Assembly (NCBI RefSeq): GCF_004923315.1
Contig: NZ_CP039650.1
Location: forward strand, 744,001-808,000
Reading direction: 5' to 3'
Length of the DNA: 64,000 nt
DNA from: Azospirillum sp. TSA2s
GTDB taxonomy: Bacteria > Pseudomonadota > Alphaproteobacteria > Azospirillales > Azospirillaceae
The notes under the pieces are model-generated. The model saw nothing but the letters and a program-made list of their open reading frames with translations. It ran no database searches and was not told where the DNA came from. The position numbers and the translations under genes are program-made. Shown here piece after piece: positions 1-7,873 of the stretch; the stretch's first letter is position 1, and each line of letters starts with the position of its first letter.

Positions 1-303
1 CTCCGCCCCGCGCGCCTTGCGGACCAGCTCCACATGGTTGACGTAGGCCGATCCGTCCGCCCACTGGTAGGCGCGCGGCAGCGGCGAGGCCGCCTCGGCC
101 GGGTCGAAGGGCCGGCCGGCCGCCGGATCGGCGTTCAGCGCGCGATAGGCCTCCTCCAGCTTCGGCGCCAGCGCCGTCCAGTCGTCCAGCGCCGCCTGCA
201 GGGTGCGGGCGATCTCCGGCACAGGGGTGGCGCGGGTCAGGTCGCGCGACACCACGACCAGGGTGCCGTCACGCCCGCCCGCCTTCAAACTTGCCAGCTT
301 CAT
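1..303 (-). CDS. Fumarylacetoacetate hydrolase family protein, N-terminal part (runs off the window)
   Basis: Reading leftward from an ATG at 303 gives a protein beginning MKLASLKAGGRDGTLVVVSR, the typical opening of bacterial FAH-family hydrolases, followed by the N-terminal cap region (LPRAYQWADGSAYVNH). The catalytic metal-binding domain lies beyond base 1. FAH hydrolyses fumarylacetoacetate to fumarate and acetoacetate, the last step of homogentisate breakdown. It lies 64 nt downstream of hmgA on the same strand, so the two are probably cotranscribed. The family also contains acylpyruvases and decarboxylases; the hmgA context is what favours a true FAH. Confidence 0.85.
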   Translation of the reverse strand, partial: MKLASLKAGGRDGTLVVVSRDLTRATPVPEIARTLQAALDDWTALAPKLEEAYRALNADPAAGRPFDPAEAASPLPRAYQWADGSAYVNHVELVRKARGAE

Positions 304-367
304 TCGTCTCTTCCCTTCCTCACAATTCAGCGTCCGGCAGCCTTGACCCTTGTTTCCGGGTGGGCGC

Positions 368-1492
368 TCATTTCGCCTTCCAGCTGTCGGCGTAGGCGCC
401 CCATTCGACGCCTTCCATCGCCTGGTAGACATCCAGCGGATCGCGGGTGTCGATCATCACCGCGACCTCGTCGGTTTCCTTGCGCTCGAACTTCTGCGCC
501 ACCTCGTAGGCCTTCGGGTGCGGCCCATGCGGGAAGCCCGAGGGGTGGTAGGTGACCATGCCGGGATGGATGTTGTCGCGCGAGAAGAACTGGCCGCGGT
601 GATAGAACAGCACCTCGTCGAAATCGTCGTTCGAGTGATAATAGGGCAGCTTCAGCGCCTCCGGATCCGACTCGATGGGCCGCGGCACGAAGGTGCAGAT
701 GATGAAGCGGCCTGCGATCCAGGTGCTGTGCGCCGAGGGCGGCAGGTGGTAGCGGTGGCTCATCAGCGGCCGGATATCGCGCCAGTTCAGCCGCACCGGC
801 GCCAGATCGCCATGCCAGCCCACCGCGTCCAGCGGGTTGAACGGATAGGTCATGGCGCAGAGCTGCCCGCGCTTCTTGACCCGGACCAGAGTCTCGCACT
901 CGTGCTTCTGCGCCTGGAAGGCGTCGTCCAGCGCCGGGACGTCCAGCACCGCCGGATCGAAGATGGCGTGGGTGCCGACCAGCCCCTTGTGCGGCAGCTT
1001 GTAGGCGTCGTTGGTGGCCTCCACCATCAGCACCATCACCGCCTCGTCCGTTTCCAGCCGCCAGCAGGTGTTGCGCGGCAGCACGACATAATCGCCCTCG
1101 CGCACCTCCAGATGGCCGTAGTCGCAGAACAGGTGACCGCCGCCCTGGTGGAAGAACAGCAGGTCGTCGCCGTCGGCGTTGCGGGCCAGATGGTCCATCT
1201 TGCCCTTGAAGCGCCACAGCCGCACCTGGGTCGCCCCGTTGCCCATCAGGGCCGGTGCCTCCAACGGGCAGCCGGGCATGGAATCGACATGGTTCAGGTC
1301 GAAGGCGCGCGGGCGCAGCGGCCCGTCGAAGCTGGTCCAGCCGGTCGGCGGGTGGGCATGGTGCATCTGGGTCGCCGGGCCGAAGAAGCCTTCACGCCCC
1401 ATCTCGCGCTCGTAGGTGCCGGCGGGAAGCCGGACATGGGCCTGACGCGACGCGGTGCCCTCGACCTTCGGAAACGAAATCCAGTTCTTCAT
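368..1492 (-). CDS. hmgA: Homogentisate 1,2-dioxygenase
   Basis: A 374-residue cupin-type iron dioxygenase that opens the ring of homogentisate to maleylacetoacetate in phenylalanine, tyrosine and hydroxyphenylacetate catabolism. It is the shorter bacterial form (about 370-390 residues, against about 430-445 for the human-like form). A central cupin segment (HQGGGHLFCDYGHL, near residue 116) and a His-rich C-terminal segment (FYHRGQFFSRDNIHPG, then HPSGFPHGPHP) carry the likely metal ligands. I chose the ATG giving MKNWISFPK because GGGGGA lies a few bases upstream; the frame stays open to 1528, but the extra 12 residues look non-native. It is divergent from the MarR gene, with a dyad between them, and is followed by the FAH-family gene. 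Maleylacetoacetate isomerase is not in the window. Confidence 0.9.
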   Translation of the reverse strand: MKNWISFPKVEGTASRQAHVRLPAGTYEREMGREGFFGPATQMHHAHPPTGWTSFDGPLRPRAFDLNHVDSMPGCPLEAPALMGNGATQVRLWRFKGKMDHLARNADGDDLLFFHQGGGHLFCDYGHLEVREGDYVVLPRNTCWRLETDEAVMVLMVEATNDAYKLPHKGLVGTHAIFDPAVLDVPALDDAFQAQKHECETLVRVKKRGQLCAMTYPFNPLDAVGWHGDLAPVRLNWRDIRPLMSHRYHLPPSAHSTWIAGRFIICTFVPRPIESDPEALKLPYYHSNDDFDEVLFYHRGQFFSRDNIHPGMVTYHPSGFPHGPHPKAYEVAQKFERKETDEVAVMIDTRDPLDVYQAMEGVEWGAYADSWKAK

Positions 1493-1566
1493 GGCGCTTC
1501 CCCCTGCTGTGCCGCCGATCCCGTCCACGACAGACGTCGGCAGACTTGTTCCGTTGCCGCCATTTT

Positions 1567-1582
1567 AGTTTCGTTTGAAACT
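1567..1582. promoter_or_regulatory. Candidate MarR operator between hmgA and marR
   Basis: A perfect inverted repeat, AGTTTC-GTTT-GAAACT, sits in the 117-bp gap between the divergent hmgA and MarR-family genes, in locally AT-rich sequence. MarR proteins bind short palindromes of this size, usually in their own divergent promoter, so this is the obvious candidate for control of both transcripts. The dyad is seen directly; the binding is inferred. Confidence 0.5.
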
Positions 1583-1609
1583 GTTGCAAGAGCCAAATTA
1601 CAGCGCAGG

Positions 1610-2206
1610 ATGGGGGCACCCGCGACCTCCCTTACAGACGACGCCCCGCCGATGCCGCCCGCCCGCCGTTCCCGCACCGCATCATCCAATCCCGCAGCCG
1701 TGCCGACAGAATTGCCGGCGCTGCACCTGACGCGCTTCCTGCCCTACCGGCTGTCGGTTCTGGCCAATACGGTCAGCCACACGCTGGCCAAGCTGTACGA
1801 GAAGCGGTTCGGCATCACGATCCCGGAATGGCGGATCATCGCCGTGCTGGGCGGCGGCGAAACGATGAGCGCGGGAGAGATCGCGCAGCGCACCGCGATG
1901 GACAAGGTGCAGGTCAGCCGCGCCATCAGCCGCATGCTCGATTCGGCGCTGATCCTGCGCGAATCGGGTGACACCGACCGGCGCAAGGCCCTGCTGACCC
2001 TGACGCCCAAGGCGCTGGCGATCTATGCCGAGATCGTGCCGATGGCCCTGACCTATGAGGAAGAGGTCACCGACGCCCTGTCGATCGACGAGCGGGCGCA
2101 GCTCGACACGCTACTGTCGAAGCTTCAGGCCCGCGCCGACCAGCTGGCCACCCGCCCGACGCCGGTCGGCGCACAGGTGGAGGAAGCGCAGAGCGAGGGA
2201 AACTGA
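1610..2206 (+). CDS. MarR family transcriptional regulator
   Basis: A 198-residue winged-helix regulator. The core from about residue 45 (LPYRLSVLANTVSHTLAKLYEKRFGI) through the helix-turn-helix (MSAGEIAQRTAMDKVQVSRA) and the wing with its conserved DTDRRKALLTLT is unmistakable. The N-terminal ~40 residues are Pro/Ala/Ser-rich and low complexity, so the start is uncertain: the ATG at 1610 has only a poor overlapping SD, and an ATG at 1652 (184 residues) is equally possible. It is divergent from hmgA and therefore probably a ligand-responsive repressor of homogentisate catabolism. The frame is open far upstream on this strand, but that part is antisense to hmgA. Confidence 0.9.
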   Translation: MGAPATSLTDDAPPMPPARRSRTASSNPAAVPTELPALHLTRFLPYRLSVLANTVSHTLAKLYEKRFGITIPEWRIIAVLGGGETMSAGEIAQRTAMDKVQVSRAISRMLDSALILRESGDTDRRKALLTLTPKALAIYAEIVPMALTYEEEVTDALSIDERAQLDTLLSKLQARADQLATRPTPVGAQVEEAQSEGN

Positions 2207-2318
2207 GCAGCGTTGCTGTTGTGACGTAAGGCCGCATCGATCCGGATCGACCACCCCCTTCACACGCTCTGGTGGAATCGTTAACGTCGCCTCCACACCA
2301 TCACCCGCCGGAGGCCGC

Positions 2319-3362
2319 ATGGCTGCGCCCACCATCAGCATCCGCCCTCTCGACCTGCACAGCGCATCGGCGGCGGAATGGGCGGCCTTCCATCAGTTCC
2401 GTCGCATTCGCCACGCCGAATCCTGCCGTGACGAACCGCTGCTTCCCGATGCCGCGGTCGAGGCGTATCGGCGCAAGCGGAGCCCCTATTGGCAGCATGT
2501 CGGTTGGGCGGCTTGGGAGGACACCGGGGGCGGCGAGAGTATCGTCGGCTACATTTACGCCGATCTGCCGGACGGGAGCCGCCCGGAGATGGCATCCAAT
2601 GGTCACCAGATGTTCGTTCACGGCAGTGTCTGCAAGGAATTCCGCCGCCAGGGTATCGGCACCCGCCTTCTCGCAAAGGTCGGCACCCTGGCGGCGGCTG
2701 CCGGGCGCAGTCTCGTGACATCCACCACCGAACAGGAGGACGGCCACGCCTTCCTGCGTCACTTCGGTGGGGAGGAAACGATGCGCTACGAAGAAAATCA
2801 CCTGCGCCTCGACCGGGTCGATTGGGCGATGGTGAAGCGCTGGTTTGCCACCCTTCCCGCCGATCTTTCGCTCACCACTTATGCCGACCGCGTGCCGATG
2901 GCGGCGTTCGAGCGGATGCTGCCGGCGATCAACGCGATGGTCGCCGACATCCCGCGCGACCGGCTGAGCATCCCGGTCATCGAAAACTCTCCCTCAATGA
3001 TCGAGGACTGGTACGGACGGCTGGGTCAGCGCCAAGGCCGGCATCATATGCTGGCGCTGACGGATGCGAATGGCGAGCTTGCCGCCATGGCGGATTTGCT
3101 CTGGTTCCCCGACACCCCCGACCGCGCCGGCCACAATCTGATGGGGGTTCGGCGGGACCGGCGCGGACAGGGACTTGGCAAGGCGATCAAGGCCGCCGCG
3201 CTGTTGCATGTCCGCAAGGCGCTGCCGACTGTGGAACTGATGACCACAGGCAACAACCAGGTGAACGCGCCGATGCTGGCGATCAACCGCCAACTGGGCT
3301 TCTTCACCCATCGTAGCGGCGGCTTCTACGAGATCCCAGCGGACGCCCTGCCCCGAGAGTAA
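2319..3362 (+). CDS. GNAT family N-acetyltransferase with two tandem domains
   Basis: A 347-residue protein with two acetyl-CoA-binding GNAT folds. The first has the motif-A signature CKEFRRQGIGTRLLAKV near residues 107-123; the second has GVRRDRRGQGLGKAIKAAAL near residues 270-290, followed by NQVNAPMLAINRQLGF. A good SD (GGAGG) lies four bases before the ATG. Two-domain GNATs of this length are common in actinobacteria and proteobacteria and mostly lack an assigned substrate; the second copy keeps the better C-terminal NxxM...N..LGF segment. It lies about 110 bp after marR on the same strand and is not clearly part of the homogentisate system. Confidence 0.85.
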   Translation: MAAPTISIRPLDLHSASAAEWAAFHQFRRIRHAESCRDEPLLPDAAVEAYRRKRSPYWQHVGWAAWEDTGGGESIVGYIYADLPDGSRPEMASNGHQMFVHGSVCKEFRRQGIGTRLLAKVGTLAAAAGRSLVTSTTEQEDGHAFLRHFGGEETMRYEENHLRLDRVDWAMVKRWFATLPADLSLTTYADRVPMAAFERMLPAINAMVADIPRDRLSIPVIENSPSMIEDWYGRLGQRQGRHHMLALTDANGELAAMADLLWFPDTPDRAGHNLMGVRRDRRGQGLGKAIKAAALLHVRKALPTVELMTTGNNQVNAPMLAINRQLGFFTHRSGGFYEIPADALPRE

Positions 3363-3368
3363 AGCCCC

Positions 3369-3995
3369 TCAACCCCCCTTCACCTTGTGCAGCGGCTGAC
3401 TGGTGCCGGCATCGACGCGGCCGCGGCCGGGTTCCTCCGCCTCCAGCGGAGCGCAGGCGACCATGGTGGCGAGCGAGCGGCGGGCGAGGCGCTGGTATTC
3501 CTCCGTGCCTTCCGACTTCCAGGCGACCTCGTCCGGCCGCAGCTCGCGCATCACCTTGGCCGGCAGGCCGGCCACCAGCGTGCGCGGCGGCACGACGAAA
3601 CCGGCCTTGACGAAGGCCATGGCGGCGACGATCGACTCCTCGCCGATCTCCGCGCCGTCCATCACCACCACATTCATGCCGACCAGCGCGTTGCGGCGGA
3701 CGACGCAGCCGTGCAGCACAGCACCATGGCCGACATGCCCGTCCTTCTCGACGATGGCGTCATGGCCGGGAAAGGCGTGGATCGTGCAGTTGTCCTGCAC
3801 GTTGCTGCCCCGCTGCAGCACGATCCGGCCGAAATCGCCGCGCAGGCTGGCGCAGGGGCCGACATAGCAGCCCGGCCCGACCACCACGTCGCCGATCAGC
3901 ACGGCGGAGGGATGGACGAAGGCAGTCGGGTCGATGACGGGAATCACGCCGTCGATGGCGTAGACGGTCGGGCGCGGCAAGGTGGGGGCGGTCAT
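3369..3995 (-). CDS. paaY: PaaY-type gamma-carbonic-anhydrase-like hexapeptide-repeat protein
   Basis: A 208-residue left-handed beta-helix protein. Hexapeptide repeats run from AFVHPSAVLIGDVVVGPGCYV to about residue 130, with the metal-ligand histidines of gamma-CA-like proteins (HAFPGHDAIV, then DGHVGHGAVLHGC). The string GHGAVLHGCVVRRNALVGMN and the tail EVAWKSEGTEEYQRLARR match the phenylacetate-degradation thioesterase-type PaaY much better than generic carbonic anhydrases. In paa pathways PaaY hydrolyses stalled CoA intermediates, so its place beside hydroxyphenylacetate/homogentisate genes makes sense, although no other paa gene is present. It converges on the GNAT gene (6 bp apart) and diverges from the flavoprotein gene. 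CaiE-like function cannot be excluded. Confidence 0.8.
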   Translation of the reverse strand: MTAPTLPRPTVYAIDGVIPVIDPTAFVHPSAVLIGDVVVGPGCYVGPCASLRGDFGRIVLQRGSNVQDNCTIHAFPGHDAIVEKDGHVGHGAVLHGCVVRRNALVGMNVVVMDGAEIGEESIVAAMAFVKAGFVVPPRTLVAGLPAKVMRELRPDEVAWKSEGTEEYQRLARRSLATMVACAPLEAEEPGRGRVDAGTSQPLHKVKGG

Positions 3996-4257
3996 TATCG
4001 GGCGTTCCTCGGTGTCTCTATTCGGTCTTTTGCCGCAAGGCTACACCGCCGCACGCTGTACGCGATACTGATTTTCCGTCATAATGAGCATGTCTGTATC
4101 GCTTCACCGGCAGTCCCGCCGATGATGAAGCGAAGGCTTGATTGGTATCAAATGCAACTGTATCGTTGGCAACAATAACAATCCGCCACAAGGCCGGCCG
4201 CTCCGCGGCCGGGCCGCCAACGCGTCCTGTCATGGTTTCCGGGGGAGGAAACGCCCA

Positions 4258-5913
4258 ATGCACGCGACTTTCAGCTATCCGAAATACAGCTTCACACCCT
4301 CTGAGGAACAGCGCACCGGCACCGTCCGGCGTCATCCTGTGGTGGTCATCGGCGCCGGCCCGGTTGGGCTGACCGCGGCGCTCGACTTCGCGCGCAAGGG
4401 CGTGCCGGTTGTGGTGCTCGACGCCGAGGACACCGTCAGCGTCGGCAGCCGCGCCGTCTGCTATGCCAAGCGCGCGCTGGAGGTGTGGGACCGGCTGGGC
4501 GTCGGCCAGCGCATGATCGACAAGGGCGTGGTGTGGAAGATCGGCAAGGTCTTCAACGGCGACCGCATGGTCTACCAGTTCGACCTGCTGCCGGAGCCGG
4601 ACCACAAGATTCCCGCCTTCATCAACCTCCAGCAATATTACCTGGAGGATTTCCTGGTCGCTGAAGCCCAGAAAAGCGAGCTGATCGACCTGCGCTGGCT
4701 GTCGCGCGTCATCTCCGCCAAGCAGGAGGCCGACCATGTCGTCCTGCAGGTGGAGACGCCCGACGGCGTCCATGCGGTGGAGGCCGATTGGGTGATCGCC
4801 TGCGACGGGGCCAAGTCGTCGGTGCGTAAGATGCTGGGGCTGGAGTTCCAGGGCGAGGTGTTCAAGGACCGCTTCCTGATCGCCGACGTGGTGATGAAGG
4901 CCGATTTCCCGGCGGAACGCTGGTTCTGGTTCGACCCGCCCTTCCACCGCAAGCAGTCGGCCCTGCTGCACATGCAGCCCGACAATGTCTGGCGCCTCGA
5001 CTTCCAACTGGGTTGGGACGCCGACCCGGAGGAGGAGAAGAAGCCGGAGCGCGTCATCCCCCGCGTCCAGGCGATGCTGGGCGCCGACACGCCGTTCGAG
5101 CTGGAATGGGTGTCGGTCTACACCTTCCAGTGCCGCCGGCTGGAGCGGTTCCGCCATGGCCGCATCCTGTTCGCCGGTGATTCGGCCCATCAGGTCTCGC
5201 CCTTCGGTGCGCGCGGCGCCAACAGCGGCGTACCCGACGCCGACAATCTGGTGTGGAAGCTGGCGCTGGTGCTGGACGGCAAGGCGCCCGACTCGCTGCT
5301 CGACAGCTACAGCGACGAACGGGTGACCGCGGCCAAGGAGAACATTCTGAATTCCACCCGCTCCACCGACTTCATCACGCCGAAGAGCGAGATGAGCCGC
5401 GTCTTCCGCGACGCCGTGCTGGAGCTTGCGGTCGACCAGCCCTTCGCCCGCTCGCTGGTCAATTCCGGCCGGCTGTCCACCCCCACCACCTACAGCGACA
5501 GCCCGCTGAACACGCCGGACGGCGACGTTTTCGCCGGCAGGATGGTGCCGGGCGCCCCCGCCACCGACGCGCCGGTGGAGCGTGACGGCCATCCCGGCTG
5601 GCTGATGGAGGCGCTGGACGGCCGCTTCACCGTGCTCTACGCCGCCGGTGACGGGCCGGTTCCGGCCGATGTGGCGGAGGCGCTGGACGGTCTCGCCGCC
5701 GGGCCGCTGCCGCTGGCCTGGCACGCGGTGACCGAGCGGCGTCGCGGCATCGCCGGGGAGCTGGTCGACAGTGCCGGCCGCCTGCGCGAACGCTACGACC
5801 TGACGCCGGGCAGCGTCTATCTGATCCGCCCCGACCAGCACATCGCCGCCCGCTGGCGCCGCTTCGACGCCGCGGCCCTGTCCGCCGCGCTGAACCGCGC
5901 CACCGGCCGCTGA
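4258..5913 (+). CDS. FAD-dependent aromatic hydroxylase, MhaA-like (3-hydroxyphenylacetate 6-hydroxylase flavoprotein)
   Basis: A 551-residue class A flavoprotein monooxygenase. It shows GxGxxG at residues 32-37 (IGAGPVG), the DG fingerprint at about 181-187 (ACDGAKS) and the FAD-pyrophosphate GD motif at about 306-320 (AGDSAHQVSPFGARG), then a thioredoxin-like C-terminal domain as in the PheA/TfdB/MhpA group. GGGGGAGG precedes the ATG. The size and the 65-residue partner gene downstream match the two-component MhaA/MhaB hydroxylase described in Pseudomonas putida, which turns 3-hydroxyphenylacetate into homogentisate; hmgA 2.8 kb away supports that product. The substrate is inferred, and 3-(3-hydroxyphenyl)propionate-type hydroxylases are the main alternative. 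The 262-bp upstream gap shared with paaY is AT-rich, with a weak GCAAC/GTTGGC dyad near 4154-4170. Confidence 0.75.
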   Translation: MHATFSYPKYSFTPSEEQRTGTVRRHPVVVIGAGPVGLTAALDFARKGVPVVVLDAEDTVSVGSRAVCYAKRALEVWDRLGVGQRMIDKGVVWKIGKVFNGDRMVYQFDLLPEPDHKIPAFINLQQYYLEDFLVAEAQKSELIDLRWLSRVISAKQEADHVVLQVETPDGVHAVEADWVIACDGAKSSVRKMLGLEFQGEVFKDRFLIADVVMKADFPAERWFWFDPPFHRKQSALLHMQPDNVWRLDFQLGWDADPEEEKKPERVIPRVQAMLGADTPFELEWVSVYTFQCRRLERFRHGRILFAGDSAHQVSPFGARGANSGVPDADNLVWKLALVLDGKAPDSLLDSYSDERVTAAKENILNSTRSTDFITPKSEMSRVFRDAVLELAVDQPFARSLVNSGRLSTPTTYSDSPLNTPDGDVFAGRMVPGAPATDAPVERDGHPGWLMEALDGRFTVLYAAGDGPVPADVAEALDGLAAGPLPLAWHAVTERRRGIAGELVDSAGRLRERYDLTPGSVYLIRPDQHIAARWRRFDAAALSAALNRATGR

Positions 5914-5937
5914 TATTCGAACTCGTGGAGTCTTCCC

Positions 5938-6135
5938 ATGGCCAAACTGATGACCGAGCAGCGTTTCGCCAGCCCGGACGACGTGTACCAACTGCTGATC
6001 GACAGCCACCGCGACCTGACCCCCGACCAGAGCACCCGCCTGAACGCCAAGCTGATCCTGCTGCTCGCCAACCACATCGGCGACGCGGAGGTTCTGGCGG
6101 AAGCACTGCGCGTAGCGCGGCAGGGGGTGGAGTAG
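5938..6135 (+). CDS. DUF2783-like small protein, probable MhaB-type coupling partner of the hydroxylase
   Basis: A 65-residue, mostly helical, soluble protein with no Cys and no membrane segment. It starts 24 bp after the flavoprotein stop, with GTGGAG about nine bases before the ATG, so the pair is one transcription unit. Small proteins of this type (recalled as DUF2783) recur next to MhaA-like hydroxylases, and in P. putida a coupling protein of about 6 kDa (MhaB) is needed for productive hydroxylation. The segment FASPDDVYQLLIDSHRDL followed by a Leu-rich helix (NAKLILLLANHIGD) is the conserved-looking core. The role is inferred from size and position. Confidence 0.7.
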   Translation: MAKLMTEQRFASPDDVYQLLIDSHRDLTPDQSTRLNAKLILLLANHIGDAEVLAEALRVARQGVE

Positions 6136-6143
6136 GACGGTGT

Positions 6144-6328
6144 TAGACCCCCACCTAACCTCCCCCGCTCTCAGCGGACCTACGGTCCGCCTGCCGCGTC
6201 AGCACAAAGCGAAGCTTTGTGCGAGAGCTGGGCGGGGGAGGGACTGCCGCTGCCTTTCCGAACAAGCACTTGTCCCCTCCCCTGCCCAGCGGGGGAGGGT
6301 TAGGGTGGGGGCATCGGCAGCCGACACC
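6144..6328. repeat. Dispersed GC-rich palindromic repeat, copy A1
   Basis: A non-coding element with long imperfect inverted arms: CCCCCACCTAACCTCCCCCG on the left, and GGGGGAGGGTTAGGGTGGGG followed by GCATCGGCAGCCGACACC on the right. The left arm carries an extra module with two small hairpins (CGGACC/GGTCCG and CACAAAGC/GCTTTGTG). The same sequence recurs at 10561-10685 and, interrupted, at 23115-23161 plus 24680-24840. Confidence 0.85.
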
Positions 6329-6402
6329 TTCCTCCGCTGACGCCAAGCCAAAGTTGGCGTACAACAGCGCAGCCCCTTTCCGTCGCGGAGACTGCGCCGA
6401 CC

Positions 6403-7776
6403 ATGACCTTGCGCCGCCTGCTCCCCCTGCTGTTCATGCTGCTGTGCTGCGGCCCCGCCCTGGCGGAGGGGCTGACGCAGACGGCGCTGTCGATCCCCGC
6501 GCGCTTCCCCGACGGCAGCTCCGCCGCGCTGGAGGCGATGCTGCTGCGGCCGGACGGCCCCGGCCCCTATCCCATCGCCGTTCTCAGCCACGGCACGCCG
6601 CGCGATCCGGCGGACCGGGCGCAGATGACGCCGCTGCGCTATCTGCCGGAAGCCCGCGAGTTCGCCCGGCGCGGCTGGGCGGTGGTGGCGGTGATGCGGC
6701 GCGGCTATGGCGGATCGGACGGTCCCTACAGCGAGACGACCGGCGCCTGCAGCAACCCCGACTACCTGCATTCCGCCCGCCAGAGCGCCGAGGATCTGCG
6801 TCAGGCCATCCGCTATGTCGCGGCCCAACCCTTCGCCGACGCCAGCCGCATCGTCGCGGTCGGCGTCTCGGCCGGCGGGCTGGCCAGCATCGCGCTCAGC
6901 GCCGATCCGCCGCCGGGACTGAAGGCCGCCATCAGCTTCGCCGGCGGCCGCGGCTCCGTCGCCGACAACGAGGTCTGCCAGGAGAACCGGCTGGTCGCCG
7001 CCTTCGGCACGTTGGGCCGCAGCTCGCGCGTTCCCACCCTGTGGATCTATGCCGAGAACGACCTGTTCTTCGGCCCCGACCTCGCCCGGCGCCTGTGGGA
7101 GGCCTTCATCCATGAGGGCGGACGAGCGGAGTTCATCGCCGCCCCGCCTACCGGAAAGGACGGGCATGGCTTCTTCAGCACCGCCATCCCGCAATGGACG
7201 CCGATGGTCGACCGGTTCCTGGCGAAGAACGGGCTGGTGCTGCGCGACACCCCGATGGCGCTGTCGCTGCCGGCGCTTCCCCCGCCGTCGGAGCTGTCCG
7301 CCGCCAACCGGGCCAAATTCCCCGCCTACATCGAGGCCGGCGGCAACAAGGCCTTCGCAGTGTCGCCCGATGGCGCCTATGGCTGGAAGTCGGGCATGCG
7401 CAGCCTGGACGAGGCGCAGAAGGGCGCGCTGGAGAATTGCGCGTCCCACACCCAGAAGGGCTGCCGCGTCGCCTATCTCAACGACCGCCCGGCCGGCGCC
7501 GCCGCCGATGCCGCCGCCCCGGCGGAGGCGCCGCGCGGCACCCGCGTCAGCCTGGAGCCGCCGAAGGAGCTGTCGGCCTCCGGCCGCGACAAGTTCGGCG
7601 CCTATGTCGCGGCGGCCGGCCGCAAGGCCTTCGCTGTGTCGCAGGACGGCGCCTTCGGCTGGAAATCCGGCATGCCCAGCGAGGACGCCGCCCGCCGCGG
7701 CGCCCTGGACAGCTGCGCCAAATACACCCGCCACACCTGCTATGTCGTCATCGTCGACGACCGGCCACTGCGGTGA
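6403..7776 (+). CDS. Secreted alpha/beta hydrolase with duplicated C-terminal Cys-containing module
   Basis: A 457-residue exported hydrolase. A Sec signal peptide (MTLRRLLPLLFMLLCCGPALA) is followed by a dienelactone-hydrolase/prolyl-oligopeptidase-like domain to about residue 290. That domain shows the oxyanion strand AVLSHG, the nucleophile elbow GVSAGG and a late GHGFF histidine. Two ~70-residue repeats follow (about 291-365 and 382-455), each with the pattern F.AY..AGG.KAFAVS.DGA.GWKSGM.S...A..GAL..CA......C.V...DRP; the spaced Cys pair suggests a disulfide in each. Similar modules (DUF4189-like) occur on periplasmic proteins of this group. The substrate is unknown. A bidirectional terminator separates it from infC. 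Confidence 0.75.
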   Translation: MTLRRLLPLLFMLLCCGPALAEGLTQTALSIPARFPDGSSAALEAMLLRPDGPGPYPIAVLSHGTPRDPADRAQMTPLRYLPEAREFARRGWAVVAVMRRGYGGSDGPYSETTGACSNPDYLHSARQSAEDLRQAIRYVAAQPFADASRIVAVGVSAGGLASIALSADPPPGLKAAISFAGGRGSVADNEVCQENRLVAAFGTLGRSSRVPTLWIYAENDLFFGPDLARRLWEAFIHEGGRAEFIAAPPTGKDGHGFFSTAIPQWTPMVDRFLAKNGLVLRDTPMALSLPALPPPSELSAANRAKFPAYIEAGGNKAFAVSPDGAYGWKSGMRSLDEAQKGALENCASHTQKGCRVAYLNDRPAGAAADAAAPAEAPRGTRVSLEPPKELSASGRDKFGAYVAAAGRKAFAVSQDGAFGWKSGMPSEDAARRGALDSCAKYTRHTCYVVIVDDRPLR

Positions 7777-7820
7777 GGAAGTTGGGGAGGGGGCAAGGCA
7801 CTGCCGCATTCAGCAAAGAA

Positions 7821-7854
7821 AAAAGGCCCGTCCGGCATCCCGGACGGGCCTTTT
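7821..7854. terminator. Bidirectional Rho-independent terminator
   Basis: A 15-bp perfect stem (AAAAGGCCCGTCCGG / CCGGACGGGCCTTTT) with a 4-base loop, A-rich on the left and T-rich on the right. It serves the hydrolase gene on the + strand and infC on the - strand. Confidence 0.9.
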
Positions 7855-7873
7855 CCGTAATCTCACCCCGGCG

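Noticed and set aside
350..1609. Upstream extension of the MarR reading frame
   Set aside because: The frame is open by chance through the antisense of hmgA; MarR proteins are about 150-200 residues long.
4018..6075. A 685-codon open frame on the - strand
   Set aside because: It is antisense to the flavoprotein hydroxylase and has the low-complexity H/Q/R composition of a shadow frame.
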